Source: Salibacterium salarium (GTDB lineage: Bacteria; Bacillota; Bacilli; Bacillales; Marinococcaceae). Taken from it: 64,000 nt of DNA. The notes beneath the pieces are model-generated. The model searched no databases. It saw only the letters and a program-made list of their open reading frames with translations, and had not been told where the DNA came from. The position numbers were made by a program, and so were the translations under genes. This document shows, one piece after another, positions 54,614 through 63,887 of the stretch (positions are counted from its first letter, which is position 1; the number at the start of each line of letters is the position of its first letter). The stretch covers positions 310,001-374,000 of the forward strand of contig NZ_JAUSUM010000002.1 in the NCBI RefSeq assembly GCF_030813635.1. The letters run 5' to 3'.

Positions 54614-55624
54614 ATGCCAGCAAAAGACTCAATGACAGGAAAACAAAAGGCTGCGATGCTCCTGATATCCTTAGGACCCGATGTTTCCGCTCAAGTTTAC
54701 AAGTATTTAAGCGAAGAAGAGATTGAAAAGTTAACCCTTGAGATTTCGAATGTCCGTAAGGTTGACAGTACAACGAAAGATAATGTACTGGAAGAGTTTC
54801 ACCAGATAGCTATCGCACAAGACTATATTTCGCAAGGCGGGATTGGTTATGCGAAAAGTGTCTTAGAAAAAGCACTGGGAGAAGACGAATCGATGCAAAT
54901 CATTAATCGTTTGACTTCTTCTCTCCAAGTAAAACCGTTCGATTTTGCGAGAAAAGCTGATCCTGCACAAATTCTTAACTTTATCCAAAATGAGCATCCG
55001 CAGACCATTGCATTGATTTTATCGTATTTAGAATCAGAGCAGGCGGGGCAAATATTGTCTGAGCTTCCCCAGGAAGTTCAGGCAGACGTTGCCAAAAGAA
55101 TCGCAGTTATGGACAGTACGTCTCCCGAAATCGTCAATGAAGTAGAGAATATTCTAGAGCAAAAGCTGTCTGCGACAGTGACGCAGGACTACACGGAAGC
55201 TGGAGGTATTGAAGCGGTTGTAGAAGTCTTGAACGGCGTCGATCGTAGTACAGAAAGAACGATTCTGGATTCACTTGAGATTCAAGATCCAGAATTAGCT
55301 GAAGAAATTAAGAAGAGAATGTTTGTATTTGAAGATATTGTCACTCTTGATAATCGCTCTATTCAACGGGTTATCCGTGATGTTGAAAATGAAGATTTGC
55401 AGTTGTCTTTGAAAGTATCTAGTGATGAAGTAAAAGAATTAGTGTTTAATAATATGTCACAGCGAATGTCCGAAACATTCCAAGAAGAAATGGAATTCAT
55501 GGGTCCAGTCCGGCTGCGTGACGTAGAAGAATCACAGACCCGTATCGTTGCTGTTATACGACGTTTAGAAGAAGCTGGTGAAATTGTCATATCCCGCGGT
55601 GGAGGGGATGATATTATTGTCTAG
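54614..55624 (+). CDS. fliG: Flagellar motor switch protein FliG
   Basis: A 336-residue rotor protein that receives torque from MotA. It has the N-terminal FliF-binding part (AAMLLISLGPDVSAQVYKYL), the middle EHPQTIALILSYL motif (about 127-139) and the C-terminal charged torque helix region (ELVFNNMSQRM to GPVRLRDVEESQTRIV). ATG follows AGGGGGGAG. Confidence 0.96.
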   Translation: MPAKDSMTGKQKAAMLLISLGPDVSAQVYKYLSEEEIEKLTLEISNVRKVDSTTKDNVLEEFHQIAIAQDYISQGGIGYAKSVLEKALGEDESMQIINRLTSSLQVKPFDFARKADPAQILNFIQNEHPQTIALILSYLESEQAGQILSELPQEVQADVAKRIAVMDSTSPEIVNEVENILEQKLSATVTQDYTEAGGIEAVVEVLNGVDRSTERTILDSLEIQDPELAEEIKKRMFVFEDIVTLDNRSIQRVIRDVENEDLQLSLKVSSDEVKELVFNNMSQRMSETFQEEMEFMGPVRLRDVEESQTRIVAVIRRLEEAGEIVISRGGGDDIIV

Positions 55625-56414
55625 ACTTATTAAGAACAACGACAATACCGGCTTGTCCAAGAAAAAACGTTCCATTGAACTAAAGCCAATTTTTACTCCC
55701 GAAGACAAGGGAGAGGAAACAAAAAATAACGAAGCCAGTGGTTCAGGCACGGGGATAGAACATGAAAGACAACAAATACAACAAGAATGGCAGCAAGTGC
55801 AAGAAGCAAAACGGCAAGCAACAGAAGAATTAGAACAGACTAGAAAAAAAATCAGTGAAGAAGAAGAAGACTCAAAGCAACGCATCGAACAAGCTTTCGT
55901 AGACGCAAAAGAAAATGGATATCAGGAAGGCTTGGAAGAAGGAAAAAAAGAAGGTCGTGAATCGTATGAAGAGGTATTACAAGAAGTACAAAATATTATC
56001 TCTTCTGCGAAACAAGAGCACTATTACTATATTGAAAAAGCAGAGCCTGTCATATTAAATTTAGCCCTAGCTGTCGCTAATAGGATTATATATGAATCAC
56101 TTGAAGATGAGGATGGTACTTGGCTTGAAATTGTGAAAAATGCAATAAAAGAAGTGAAGGACCACGAAGAAGTGACGATATATGTTCCCGTTTCAAGGTA
56201 CGAAGAAACGAAACAGCAAAGACAAGAGCTAGAAAATGTGCTGGCGTATTCTCAAGAGTTGGTTATTTTTCCAGACAACATGTTAGAGGAAGGCGATTGT
56301 GTGATTGAAACACCGTATGGAAAGGTAGATGCCTCTCTTGACAGTCAATTAAACGAATTAAAAGAACAACTCGAAGAACGGTTGAAAGAGGGAAATATTG
56401 ATGAAAGCAGCTGA
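55608..56414 (+). CDS. fliH: Flagellar assembly protein FliH
   Basis: A regulator of the export ATPase FliI. It has a Gln/Glu-rich coiled coil (about 45-120), the GYQEGLEEGKKEGRE repeat segment and a C-terminal V-ATPase-subunit-E-like domain (VILNLALAVANRIIYESLED). The frame is open inside fliG from 55578. ATG 55608 is only 2 nt behind GGAGGGG; TTG 55617 would be better spaced, so the start is uncertain. It overlaps fliG by 17 nt (268 residues from 55608). Confidence 0.9.
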   Translation: MILLSRLIKNNDNTGLSKKKRSIELKPIFTPEDKGEETKNNEASGSGTGIEHERQQIQQEWQQVQEAKRQATEELEQTRKKISEEEEDSKQRIEQAFVDAKENGYQEGLEEGKKEGRESYEEVLQEVQNIISSAKQEHYYYIEKAEPVILNLALAVANRIIYESLEDEDGTWLEIVKNAIKEVKDHEEVTIYVPVSRYEETKQQRQELENVLAYSQELVIFPDNMLEEGDCVIETPYGKVDASLDSQLNELKEQLEERLKEGNIDESS

Positions 56415-57714
56415 TTTGCTCGAGGAAATGCCTTATTTAAATCCATATAAACAATACGGAAAGGTTACAAGAGTAGTTGGGCTGACAATTGAATCAAAGG
56501 GTCCAAGAACATCAGTTGGTGAATTGTGTTATATCTATCCTGAACAGAAAATTAATCCAGTGTTAGCGGAAGTGGTTGGCTTTAAAGATAAATATGTTCA
56601 ACTTATGCCATTGAAACAAACAATAGAAATAAGCCCCGGGAGTTTAGTGGAGGCAACAAGAAAACCATTACAAATAAAAGCGGGCAACGGTATTATCGGT
56701 AAAGTTATTGATGGGACAGGTCAGCCGTTAGACGGATCAACGTTACCTGAGGGACTGATTCCTGTACCGACTGAAGCAGAACCCCCTAACCCTTTATTAA
56801 GGCCAAGAATTAATGAGCGGCTCGCTTTAGGCATAAAAGCGATAGATGGCTTGTTGACCGTTGGGAAAGGGCAAAGAATCGGTATATTTGCTGGTAGTGG
56901 TGTCGGAAAGAGTACTATTTTGTCAATGTTAACGAGACATTCAGAAGCTGATGTCAATGTCATTGCGCTTATTGGTGAACGTGGCAGAGAAGTAAAGGAT
57001 TTTATCGAACGCGACCTTGGTGAAGAAGGTATGAAAAAATCGGTCGTCGTTGTCGCTACATCAGACCAACCCGCTCTTATGCGTATTAAAGGAGCAATGA
57101 CGGCTACAGCAGTTGCAGAATACTTTAGAGACCAAGGTAAGCAAGTGAATCTAATGATGGATTCTGTGACAAGATTTGCGATGGCTCAACGTGAAATAGG
57201 TTTAGCAGTTGGGGAACCTCCGACGACTAAAGGTTACACGCCTTCAGTATTTGCAATGCTGCCTCGTTTATTAGAGCGATCTGGAACAAGTCAAAAAGGT
57301 TCTATTACTGCTTTTTACACGGTTTTGGTAGATGGGGATGATTTAAATGAACCAATTGCTGATGCTGTCCGTGGAATACTAGACGGCCATTTTGTGTTAG
57401 ATAGAAAGCTTGCTGATAAAGGACACTATCCAGCGATTAATGTACTACAAAGTATAAGCAGGGTAATGGAAGATTTAGTGGACAACGACCATCGTCAGGC
57501 AGCCGATTCCTTGCGCCGGTATCTATCTACTTACACAGAATCTGAAGATTTGATTAATATTGGTGCGTACAAAAAAGGATCTTCAAAAGATATCGATAAA
57601 GCTATAAAAATGTATCCAATGATTAACAAGTTTCTGCAGCAAGGGACAGATGAAGAACATTCATTTGAAAATACAAAACAAGCCTTAATTGAACAGTTTG
57701 GTAAAGGAGAATGA
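56401..57714 (+). CDS. fliI: Flagellar export ATPase FliI
   Basis: The F1-beta-like ATPase of the flagellar type III secretion system. Walker A is GIFAGSGVGKSTIL (about 162-175), and the conserved IGERGREVKDFIE and GYTPSVFAMLPRLLERSG follow. ATG 56401 (GAGGGAAA upstream) is preferred over the TTG three bases before it; 437 residues. It overlaps the fliH stop. Confidence 0.96.
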   Translation: MKAADLLEEMPYLNPYKQYGKVTRVVGLTIESKGPRTSVGELCYIYPEQKINPVLAEVVGFKDKYVQLMPLKQTIEISPGSLVEATRKPLQIKAGNGIIGKVIDGTGQPLDGSTLPEGLIPVPTEAEPPNPLLRPRINERLALGIKAIDGLLTVGKGQRIGIFAGSGVGKSTILSMLTRHSEADVNVIALIGERGREVKDFIERDLGEEGMKKSVVVVATSDQPALMRIKGAMTATAVAEYFRDQGKQVNLMMDSVTRFAMAQREIGLAVGEPPTTKGYTPSVFAMLPRLLERSGTSQKGSITAFYTVLVDGDDLNEPIADAVRGILDGHFVLDRKLADKGHYPAINVLQSISRVMEDLVDNDHRQAADSLRRYLSTYTESEDLINIGAYKKGSSKDIDKAIKMYPMINKFLQQGTDEEHSFENTKQALIEQFGKGE

Positions 57715-57717
57715 TGA

Positions 57718-58155
57718 ATGGCTTTCACTTATTCATTCCAAAAAATTTTAGAGTTAAGAAAACGAGAAAAAGAACAAAAAGAGCAGGAATATGAACAATC
57801 TGTTCAACAATTTGAACGGATGGCAACCTCGCTTTACGAACTGTTAAGGCAAAAAGAACAAATCGAAAAAATGTATAAAGAAAACATGGATCAAGGCATC
57901 TATATACATCAGCTCCAGCAAAATGAAAAAGTTATTTTTCAAATACAGGAAAAAATTCAAGACGTTCAAAAGAAAACAGATCGTGCAAGAGACTTGATGT
58001 ATAAAAAAGAAGACGAGATGTCTGAAGCATCGATCGAGTGGAAAAAGTACCAAAAAGTAAAAGAATGGGAAAAAGAAGCGCACCATCGTTCATTAAAACA
58101 GGAAGAAGAGAAAATAATGGATGAAATCTCGACGAGAAGATACGCATTTCGTTAA
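57718..58155 (+). CDS. fliJ: Flagellar export chaperone FliJ
   Basis: A 145-residue, almost wholly coiled-coil protein starting MAFTYSFQKILELRKREKEQ, typical FliJ; it fits the FliI ring and helps couple export to the proton gradient. It starts 3 nt after the fliI stop with AAAGGAGA upstream. Confidence 0.92.
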   Translation: MAFTYSFQKILELRKREKEQKEQEYEQSVQQFERMATSLYELLRQKEQIEKMYKENMDQGIYIHQLQQNEKVIFQIQEKIQDVQKKTDRARDLMYKKEDEMSEASIEWKKYQKVKEWEKEAHHRSLKQEEEKIMDEISTRRYAFR

Positions 58156-58169
58156 AGTTGGTGAATAGT

Positions 58170-58751
58170 ATGGCGAAAAAAGCGAGTGAGAAAAAAAGCA
58201 GCAAACTGCAATGGTTCTTTCTTATTATAGTAATTCCTATTATATTTGCTGCTGTCATTGGTGTTGTGATTTTATCTATATTTAATGTTAATGTGTTGGA
58301 CTTAGGTAAAAATGCTGCTTCTAATATTCCGGTGATTTCTTCTTTCGTAGAAGATGAAGAACAACAAACAGAAGATGAAACGAACGAAGATAACGCTGAT
58401 AGTGTATCGGAAGAGGATTTAACCGAAAAAGAGTCAGAAATTGCAACGCTTGAACAAGAAATTGAAACAAAAGATTCACAAATAAGAGAACTCGAAGAAG
58501 AACTGGAAACACTCCAAATTGAAAATGAAACCGAATCAGAAAATGAGGAAGAAACAACATCGGGATTAGAGGAACTTGCTCAAGTATATGAAAATATGGA
58601 TGCTGGTGACGCTGCCAATATTCTTTCAGAAATGGATAATGACGAAATATTACGACATATGGAAGAAATGGATAGCGAGATTAGGGCAGAGATATTATCA
58701 GAAATGGAAACAGAGACAGCATCTGCCTTAATGAGTGCTTTAGGTCAATAA
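58170..58751 (+). CDS. ylxF: YlxF-like MgtE N-domain protein
   Basis: A membrane-anchored protein with one helix (about residues 15-38, FFLIIVIPIIFAAVIGVVIL), an acidic linker, a coiled coil (about 90-125) and a C-terminal MgtE_N-like helical domain (YENMDAGDAANILSEMDNDE, about 143-195). Such proteins (YlxF, sometimes called MotE) are encoded after fliJ in many operons and are thought to be motor or export accessories. TTG 58158 and GTG 58161 are also possible starts; ATG 58170 is the homologous one. Confidence 0.82.
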   Translation: MAKKASEKKSSKLQWFFLIIVIPIIFAAVIGVVILSIFNVNVLDLGKNAASNIPVISSFVEDEEQQTEDETNEDNADSVSEEDLTEKESEIATLEQEIETKDSQIRELEEELETLQIENETESENEEETTSGLEELAQVYENMDAGDAANILSEMDNDEILRHMEEMDSEIRAEILSEMETETASALMSALGQ

Positions 58752-58781
58752 ACTGATAATCCTTGAAAGGGGGTGACAAAA

Positions 58782-60242
58782 ATGCAAATGCAAATGTTGA
58801 TGCAAACCTTACCTACATCAAAGCTTTCCGGACAGCAGTCAGCAAGCGATAGTCTGGAGTTACCAGATGGAGAAGGTAAAGAAGGATTTATGCAGCTGTT
58901 AGGAAAAGCTATGACCCAAAAAATGACTGACGGAAACGCGTCAGGAGAAGATGGGGAAAGTGAATCGATAGAGGAATTATTAGGCGACTTTTTTGGTGAA
59001 GGGAAACAACTGCTTGATTCATTTGGAGAGCAGTTAAAAAGTTTATTTGAAGAAGGAGCTTTTGAGTGGTCAGAAGAAATGCAGTCTATCATAGATCATT
59101 TACCTGAAGAAATGCAAGCAATAACTGACATGTTGACAGAATTAGATAATAAAGAATTGATGGCATTAATCGAAGGTGCGTTATCAGGGACAAATGGTGA
59201 GTTGGCTGGAGGAGAAGAAGCCATGACAGGAATCGACTCTGAAGGAACTTCAAAACTATTAGACGCATTTCAAGAATTTTTAGGCTCTCAGGATAACCAA
59301 GAACTTATTGAAAAACTAGAAGACATGAATGCAGATGAAGAAATGCTCGCTTCTTCACTAACAGGTATGTTGGCCATTATCAACCAAACTGTGCAGCAAA
59401 CATCATTTGATGCTGGAAAATCAGGTGTGGAAAAACAAGTATCACCTGAATTTTCGAACAAACTTGCATCATTAGTGAATTCTTTTATGCCTGCCAATCA
59501 AACGAAGTCAGATGGAACTAACCCGCAAAAGATGATAGAGCAGATGTCTCGTTTACTAGAAAATCAGTCAGGACAGCAAACCCAAACGAAAAGTATGGAA
59601 GCATTGACGCAACAATTAAAACAAACTGCGTCATCAGAGGCAGATGCCAAAAATAATTATTTGCAACAGCTGCTTAATCGAGGGTTATCTACTACTGATA
59701 CGACTTCTTCTAAAGCTCAGCCAACTTCATTAGGAACACAAGAATCAACTGGTGTGATGGCAAAAGCGCAACAAGCGGTACTTTATCTTGGCGAAGGGAA
59801 AACGGAACAAGCTCGAAGTCAAGAATTTGTGAAACAGTTTCAGGATTTGCTTGGTAAAAGCAACTTGCAGTCATTTAAAAATGGAACACAGCAATTGACA
59901 TTAAAACTACACCCGGAACACTTAGGACGGTTGGATGTTAAACTTACTCAACAAAACGGTCAGTTAACAGCTCAGCTCTTGACAACAACAAAGACAGCCC
60001 GGGATATGGTAGAAAGTCAAATTCAGCAGTTAAGGACAACGTTTCAACAGCAGAACATCCAAGTAGATCGAATCGAGATACAGCAACAACAAACATCGAA
60101 TTTACAGCAAGAGGATGGTAAACAGGAACAACAAGAACAAACTGGGGAGCAACAGGATAATCAGCAGGAACAATCCGGAGATGAAGATACCGAAACGTTT
60201 GCTGAGATGCTTGACGAGTTAACATTTAATGAACAAGTGTAG
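58782..60242 (+). CDS. fliK: Flagellar hook-length control protein FliK
   Basis: A secreted ruler protein of 486 residues. The N-terminal two thirds are acidic and Gln-rich; the C-terminal domain (about 360-440, GTQQLTLKLHPEHLGRLDVK) is the conserved part that switches FlhB specificity. The Gln/Glu-rich tail is variable. The open frame includes a GTG at 58773 inside AAAGGGGGTGA; ATG 58782 is the sensible start. Confidence 0.9.
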   Translation: MQMQMLMQTLPTSKLSGQQSASDSLELPDGEGKEGFMQLLGKAMTQKMTDGNASGEDGESESIEELLGDFFGEGKQLLDSFGEQLKSLFEEGAFEWSEEMQSIIDHLPEEMQAITDMLTELDNKELMALIEGALSGTNGELAGGEEAMTGIDSEGTSKLLDAFQEFLGSQDNQELIEKLEDMNADEEMLASSLTGMLAIINQTVQQTSFDAGKSGVEKQVSPEFSNKLASLVNSFMPANQTKSDGTNPQKMIEQMSRLLENQSGQQTQTKSMEALTQQLKQTASSEADAKNNYLQQLLNRGLSTTDTTSSKAQPTSLGTQESTGVMAKAQQAVLYLGEGKTEQARSQEFVKQFQDLLGKSNLQSFKNGTQQLTLKLHPEHLGRLDVKLTQQNGQLTAQLLTTTKTARDMVESQIQQLRTTFQQQNIQVDRIEIQQQQTSNLQQEDGKQEQQEQTGEQQDNQQEQSGDEDTETFAEMLDELTFNEQV

Positions 60243-60250
60243 GTGATAAA

Positions 60251-60757
60251 ATGTCGAATAGTATTCAAGAAAATTATGCAATTCCAACTCAAACCGAATC
60301 ACTAAGAACAGATGAAGAAAATGGAACGCTCGGGAAAAATGACTTTTTGGAAATATTAATGGTGCAGCTGCAAAATCAAGATCCAATGGATCCGATGGAC
60401 GATAAAGAATTTGTTTCGCAAATGGCCCAGTTTTCATCCCTTGAACAAATGACAAATATGACTCAGTCGATAGAAGAGTTCGCAAATTCCCAAAAAAAAG
60501 GATCTCTCGTACAGCATAGTGAACTGATTGGTCAACAAGTGTCATGGGAACGAACACAGGAGAATGAAGACGGGGTGGAAGAAACAGAAGAAGTCGTCAA
60601 TACTATAGCATCAGTCAAGCAAGATGGTGAAGGAAATATTAGACTCTTGACAGACGATGATCGTTGGATTAATAGTGAGCAGCTAATTCAAGTTGGTTCC
60701 GTGTCATCGGAGGAAGAAACAGATGATGTGCCGACAGATGAAGATACAAACGAATAA
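60251..60757 (+). CDS. flgD: Flagellar hook assembly scaffold FlgD
   Basis: A 168-residue hook cap protein with the N-terminal LGKNDFLEILMVQLQNQDPM and FVSQMAQFSSLEQMTNM motifs. It is short like B. subtilis YlxG and ends in an acidic tail (SSEEETDDVPTDED) without the C-terminal Tudor/Fn3 domains of E. coli FlgD. Starts 8 nt after fliK. Confidence 0.93.
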   Translation: MSNSIQENYAIPTQTESLRTDEENGTLGKNDFLEILMVQLQNQDPMDPMDDKEFVSQMAQFSSLEQMTNMTQSIEEFANSQKKGSLVQHSELIGQQVSWERTQENEDGVEETEEVVNTIASVKQDGEGNIRLLTDDDRWINSEQLIQVGSVSSEEETDDVPTDEDTNE

Positions 60758-60796
60758 CAGCCTTATCCATGGTTTTACAGGCAGGAGGCGGACAAA

Positions 60797-61192
60797 ATGA
60801 GTTCTGGCATTCAAACGAATAGCCTTCATCAATTGCCTCATCCCGGTTCGCCACAAGTTCAGTCAAAACCAGGAGCATCTGGTACAGCTGCTTCGTTTAA
60901 AGACGTGCTTTCTGAAAAACTGCATGAATCAGCCCCGTTAACGTTGAGTAAACACGCTGAAAAGCGGCTTCATGACCGTGACGTGAGCATAACTGATCAA
61001 GAATGGGAGAAAATTGCCGAGAAAGCAAGAGAAGCGAAAACCAAAGGAGTTAATGATGCATTGGTATTGACAGACAACGCTGCATTGGTCGTAAGCACAC
61101 AAAATGACACGGTCATTACAGCAATGAATCATGATGAGGCAGCGGATCATATTTTTACGAACATAAATGGAACGATTGTTGTTAAAGAATAA
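60797..61192 (+). CDS. Flagellar operon protein (TIGR02530 family)
   Basis: A 131-residue protein of the family found between flgD and flgE in many Bacillota. The conserved core is LTLSKHAEKRLHDRDVSI followed by AREAKTKGVNDALVLTDN and VITAMNHDEA. The role is not known to me; position suggests hook assembly or export. AGGAGGCGG precedes the ATG. B. subtilis 168 lacks an obvious copy at this place. Confidence 0.82.
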   Translation: MSSGIQTNSLHQLPHPGSPQVQSKPGASGTAASFKDVLSEKLHESAPLTLSKHAEKRLHDRDVSITDQEWEKIAEKAREAKTKGVNDALVLTDNAALVVSTQNDTVITAMNHDEAADHIFTNINGTIVVKE

Positions 61193-61275
61193 CTGGCCCG
61201 ACCTGAAAAGGAAGCCGGAACACGGTGGAACGATAGAAACCGTGCACAGAAAAAAACGAATGGAGGATGAACAGT

Positions 61276-62154
61276 ATGCTAGCTTCAATGTACTCTGGTA
61301 TATCAGGAATGAAAAACAACCAAGAAAAATTAAACGTAACGGGAAACAATATTGCAAATGTAAATACACATGGTTTTAAAAAAGGGCGAGTTAATTTCAA
61401 GGATATGGTCAGCCAACAAACAGCAGGTGCCACTGCCCCTACAGAAACATCAGGTGGTGTGAATGGAATGCAGGTTGGACTTGGGTCTCAGATTGGGAGT
61501 ATTGATAATATCCATACCCAAGGCAGTTTGCAAAACACTGGACGCGATTTAGATATGGGTATTTCCGGCGACGGTTATTTTGCGGTCGGGGAACTAAACG
61601 GAGACGATTGGGATGATGTTGGGGGCGCTGATTCGGCAGATGAAGTAACTATGAATTATACTAGGGCAGGAAATTTTTATCTTGATGAGGAAGGATATGT
61701 TGTAAATCAGGATGGAAAGTATTTAATGGGTGCAGATACAGATGACGGAGATTATGGAAGGATAAATATCCCAACTGATGCGTCAAGTTTTAGTGTTGGG
61801 GCAGATGGAACTGTCAGTTACCAACAAGATGGAGACCAAGAACAAGCGGGTCAAATATTAATGGCGAATTTCCCTAACCCTGAAGGCTTAAGAAAAGAAG
61901 GGAATAACTTATACCAAATCTCTGAGAACTCTGGTGGAGTAGGAGGAGCAGACGATTTTAACTTCGACGATTTTGACAACCCTGGTGCTGGAGGTTCAGG
62001 TGAATTGGTATCGGGTACGCTTGAAATGTCGAATGTAGACTTGTCTGAAGAGTTTACGGAAATGATTACCGCTCAACGTGGGTTCCAAGCGAATACACGT
62101 GGTATTACAACAGCTGACGAAGTATTGCAAGAGCTGATGAACTTGAAACGTTAA
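61276..62154 (+). CDS. flgE: Flagellar hook protein FlgE
   Basis: A 292-residue hook protein. Rod/hook motifs at both ends: NVTGNNIANVNTHGFKKGRV (about 20-39) and SNVDLSEEFTEMITAQRGFQ near the end. The centre is short and rich in Gly/Asp, typical for Bacillus hooks. GGAGGATGA with ATG 61276; the ATG nine bases earlier lies inside the ribosome binding site. The 83-nt gap before it follows the TIGR02530 gene. Confidence 0.93.
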   Translation: MLASMYSGISGMKNNQEKLNVTGNNIANVNTHGFKKGRVNFKDMVSQQTAGATAPTETSGGVNGMQVGLGSQIGSIDNIHTQGSLQNTGRDLDMGISGDGYFAVGELNGDDWDDVGGADSADEVTMNYTRAGNFYLDEEGYVVNQDGKYLMGADTDDGDYGRINIPTDASSFSVGADGTVSYQQDGDQEQAGQILMANFPNPEGLRKEGNNLYQISENSGGVGGADDFNFDDFDNPGAGGSGELVSGTLEMSNVDLSEEFTEMITAQRGFQANTRGITTADEVLQELMNLKR

Positions 62155-62169
62155 GCTTAATCCATTTTA

Positions 62170-62214
62170 AAAGGAGGTTTGAGCCGGGCACGATTCCCGG
62201 CTCATCCAATACAT
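62170..62214 (+). promoter_or_regulatory. Ribosome binding site separated from its start by a hairpin
   Basis: AAAGGAGG ends at 62177 but the swrD ATG is at 62215. Between them lies a perfect 9-bp hairpin, TGAGCCGGG (62180-62188) and CCCGGCTCA (62196-62204), loop CACGATT. Folded, it leaves about 12 unpaired nt between ribosome binding site and ATG, a workable distance. Confidence 0.65.
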
Positions 62215-62427
62215 ATGATTGAATTGACGAAATTAAACGGACAGACATTTTTATTGAATATAGCGTTAATCGAACAGGCGGAGGCTCTTCCAGATACGAC
62301 ACTCACTTTAAGCAACAGTAAAAAAATTGTTGTAAAGGAGAGTATGGAAGAAGTGAATAATTTAACTAGCGCGTTTTACCGCCGTATTGGATTAATAGGC
62401 CTGACAACAAAAGAGGAGGGCAAATAA
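62215..62427 (+). CDS. swrD: SwrD / FlbD family flagellar protein
   Basis: A 70-residue FlbD-family protein (B. subtilis SwrD/YlzI) beginning MIELTKLNGQTFLLN with a conserved VKESMEEVNNLT. SwrD raises flagellar motor power in B. subtilis. The frame is also open from TTG 62179, one base after the GGAGG site, but that would translate the hairpin and add residues homologues do not have. Confidence 0.88.
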   Translation: MIELTKLNGQTFLLNIALIEQAEALPDTTLTLSNSKKIVVKESMEEVNNLTSAFYRRIGLIGLTTKEEGK

Positions 62428-62428
62428 C

Positions 62429-62860
62429 GTGTTTAAAAATCGATTAGTAAACATTATGCTTATTATTATTATTTCCATAACGCTTATCGGTGTGGTGGCG
62501 TTGGTACTTTTCAATTATTTTTCCTCCTCGTCAGAAGCTGAAACCGAACCAACTATCGATGAAATTATTGAAAATTCTTGGGAAACCGAAGAGATCACGA
62601 CAAATTTAAATAGTGATAATTTGTTTCGCGGGCGTTTTCGAATTCATGTTGATACAGCTGATGGGGCTGCGGAGTTAGAAAAACGTGATTTTCAAGTAAA
62701 CAATATTATTATTCATGAACTAGCTGGAATGTCTGCGAGCGATATCCAAAGTCAAGATGGAATCGAAGAACTTGAAACTACGCTCCGTTCTGACATCGAT
62801 GATATATTGGAAGATGGTGAAGTCATTCGAGTGTATACGACAGAACGAATGATCCAATAA
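62429..62860 (+). CDS. fliL: Flagellar basal body-associated protein FliL
   Basis: A 143-residue single-pass membrane protein: helix at about 8-30 (MLIIIISITLIGVVALVLF), then a stomatin-like outer domain (GRFRIHVDTADGAAELEKRD to VIRVYTTERMIQ). FliL rings surround stator units. GTG 62429 follows GAGGAGGG in the end of swrD. Confidence 0.9.
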   Translation: MFKNRLVNIMLIIIISITLIGVVALVLFNYFSSSSEAETEPTIDEIIENSWETEEITTNLNSDNLFRGRFRIHVDTADGAAELEKRDFQVNNIIIHELAGMSASDIQSQDGIEELETTLRSDIDDILEDGEVIRVYTTERMIQ

Positions 62861-62894
62861 TAGCAACCTTATGAAGAAAGGGAGGTGAGAAAGT

Positions 62895-63887
62895 TTGGCG
62901 GACGTTCTTTCTCAAGGTGAAATAGATTCCTTATTATCTGCTTTATCCACTGGAGAAATGGATGCAGATGAATTAAAAAAAGAAGAAACAGAGAAGAAAA
63001 TAAAAACATATGACTTTAAACGGGCGCTTCGATTTTCCAAAGATCAAATTCGAAGTTTGTCGAGAATTCACGAGAACTTCGCTCGCTTATTAACGACCTA
63101 CTTCTCCGCCCAGCTTCGAACCTTTGTTCAAATTTCTGTCGCGTCAGTGGATCAGCTTCCTTATGACGAATTTATTCGATCGATACCAAAGATGACGCTG
63201 CTGAACGTATTTGAAGCTTATCCACTTGAAGGGCGATTGCTTATGGAAGTAAACCCTAACGTAGGATACGCAATGATGGACAGATTACTTGGTGGAAAAG
63301 GGACTAGTATTAATAAAGTTGATAATTTAACCGAAATAGAAACGAAAATTATGACTCAGCTCTTTCAAAGTATGTTAGAAACATTCCAAAGTGCCTGGGA
63401 GTCAGTGATAGAGTTAGATCCAAATATGGAGGATATTGAAGTAAACCCGCAGTTTTTGCAGATGGTTTCACCTAATGAAACGGTCGTTGTTATTTCATTA
63501 TCTACGACAATTGGAGAAACAACCGGTATGATTAATATTTGTCTCCCACATGTTGTGTTAGAAGAAATTTTGCCGAAATTGTCTGTCCATCAGTGGATGC
63601 AGACGAAGAAAAAGGAACGGGACGAGCATGAAATTGAGCAGCTTCAGCATACCGTAAAAGCCGCTCCACTTACAGTTCAAGCCGTTCTCGGAAACTCTGA
63701 AATTTCGATTGAAGAATTTCTGCAGCTTAACAGCGGAGATGTGATTGAATTAGATCAAAACATTGAAGACTCGTTGCTTGTAAAAACAGGCGGGGAACCA
63801 AAATATTATGGACAGCCTGGTCAATGGAAAAAGAATATGGCGGTACAAATTACAGACGAAATAAAGGAGGGGGACACAAATGAATGA
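62895..63887 (+). CDS. fliM: Flagellar motor switch protein FliM
   Basis: A 330-residue C-ring protein. The N-terminal LSQGEIDSLLSAL is the CheY-P-binding peptide; the CheC-like middle domain and the C-terminal SpoA domain (VQAVLGNSEISIEEFLQL, about 257-274) follow. The start is TTG at 62895 after GGGAGGTGAG. It overlaps fliY by 8 nt. Confidence 0.96.
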   Translation: MADVLSQGEIDSLLSALSTGEMDADELKKEETEKKIKTYDFKRALRFSKDQIRSLSRIHENFARLLTTYFSAQLRTFVQISVASVDQLPYDEFIRSIPKMTLLNVFEAYPLEGRLLMEVNPNVGYAMMDRLLGGKGTSINKVDNLTEIETKIMTQLFQSMLETFQSAWESVIELDPNMEDIEVNPQFLQMVSPNETVVVISLSTTIGETTGMINICLPHVVLEEILPKLSVHQWMQTKKKERDEHEIEQLQHTVKAAPLTVQAVLGNSEISIEEFLQLNSGDVIELDQNIEDSLLVKTGGEPKYYGQPGQWKKNMAVQITDEIKEGDTNE

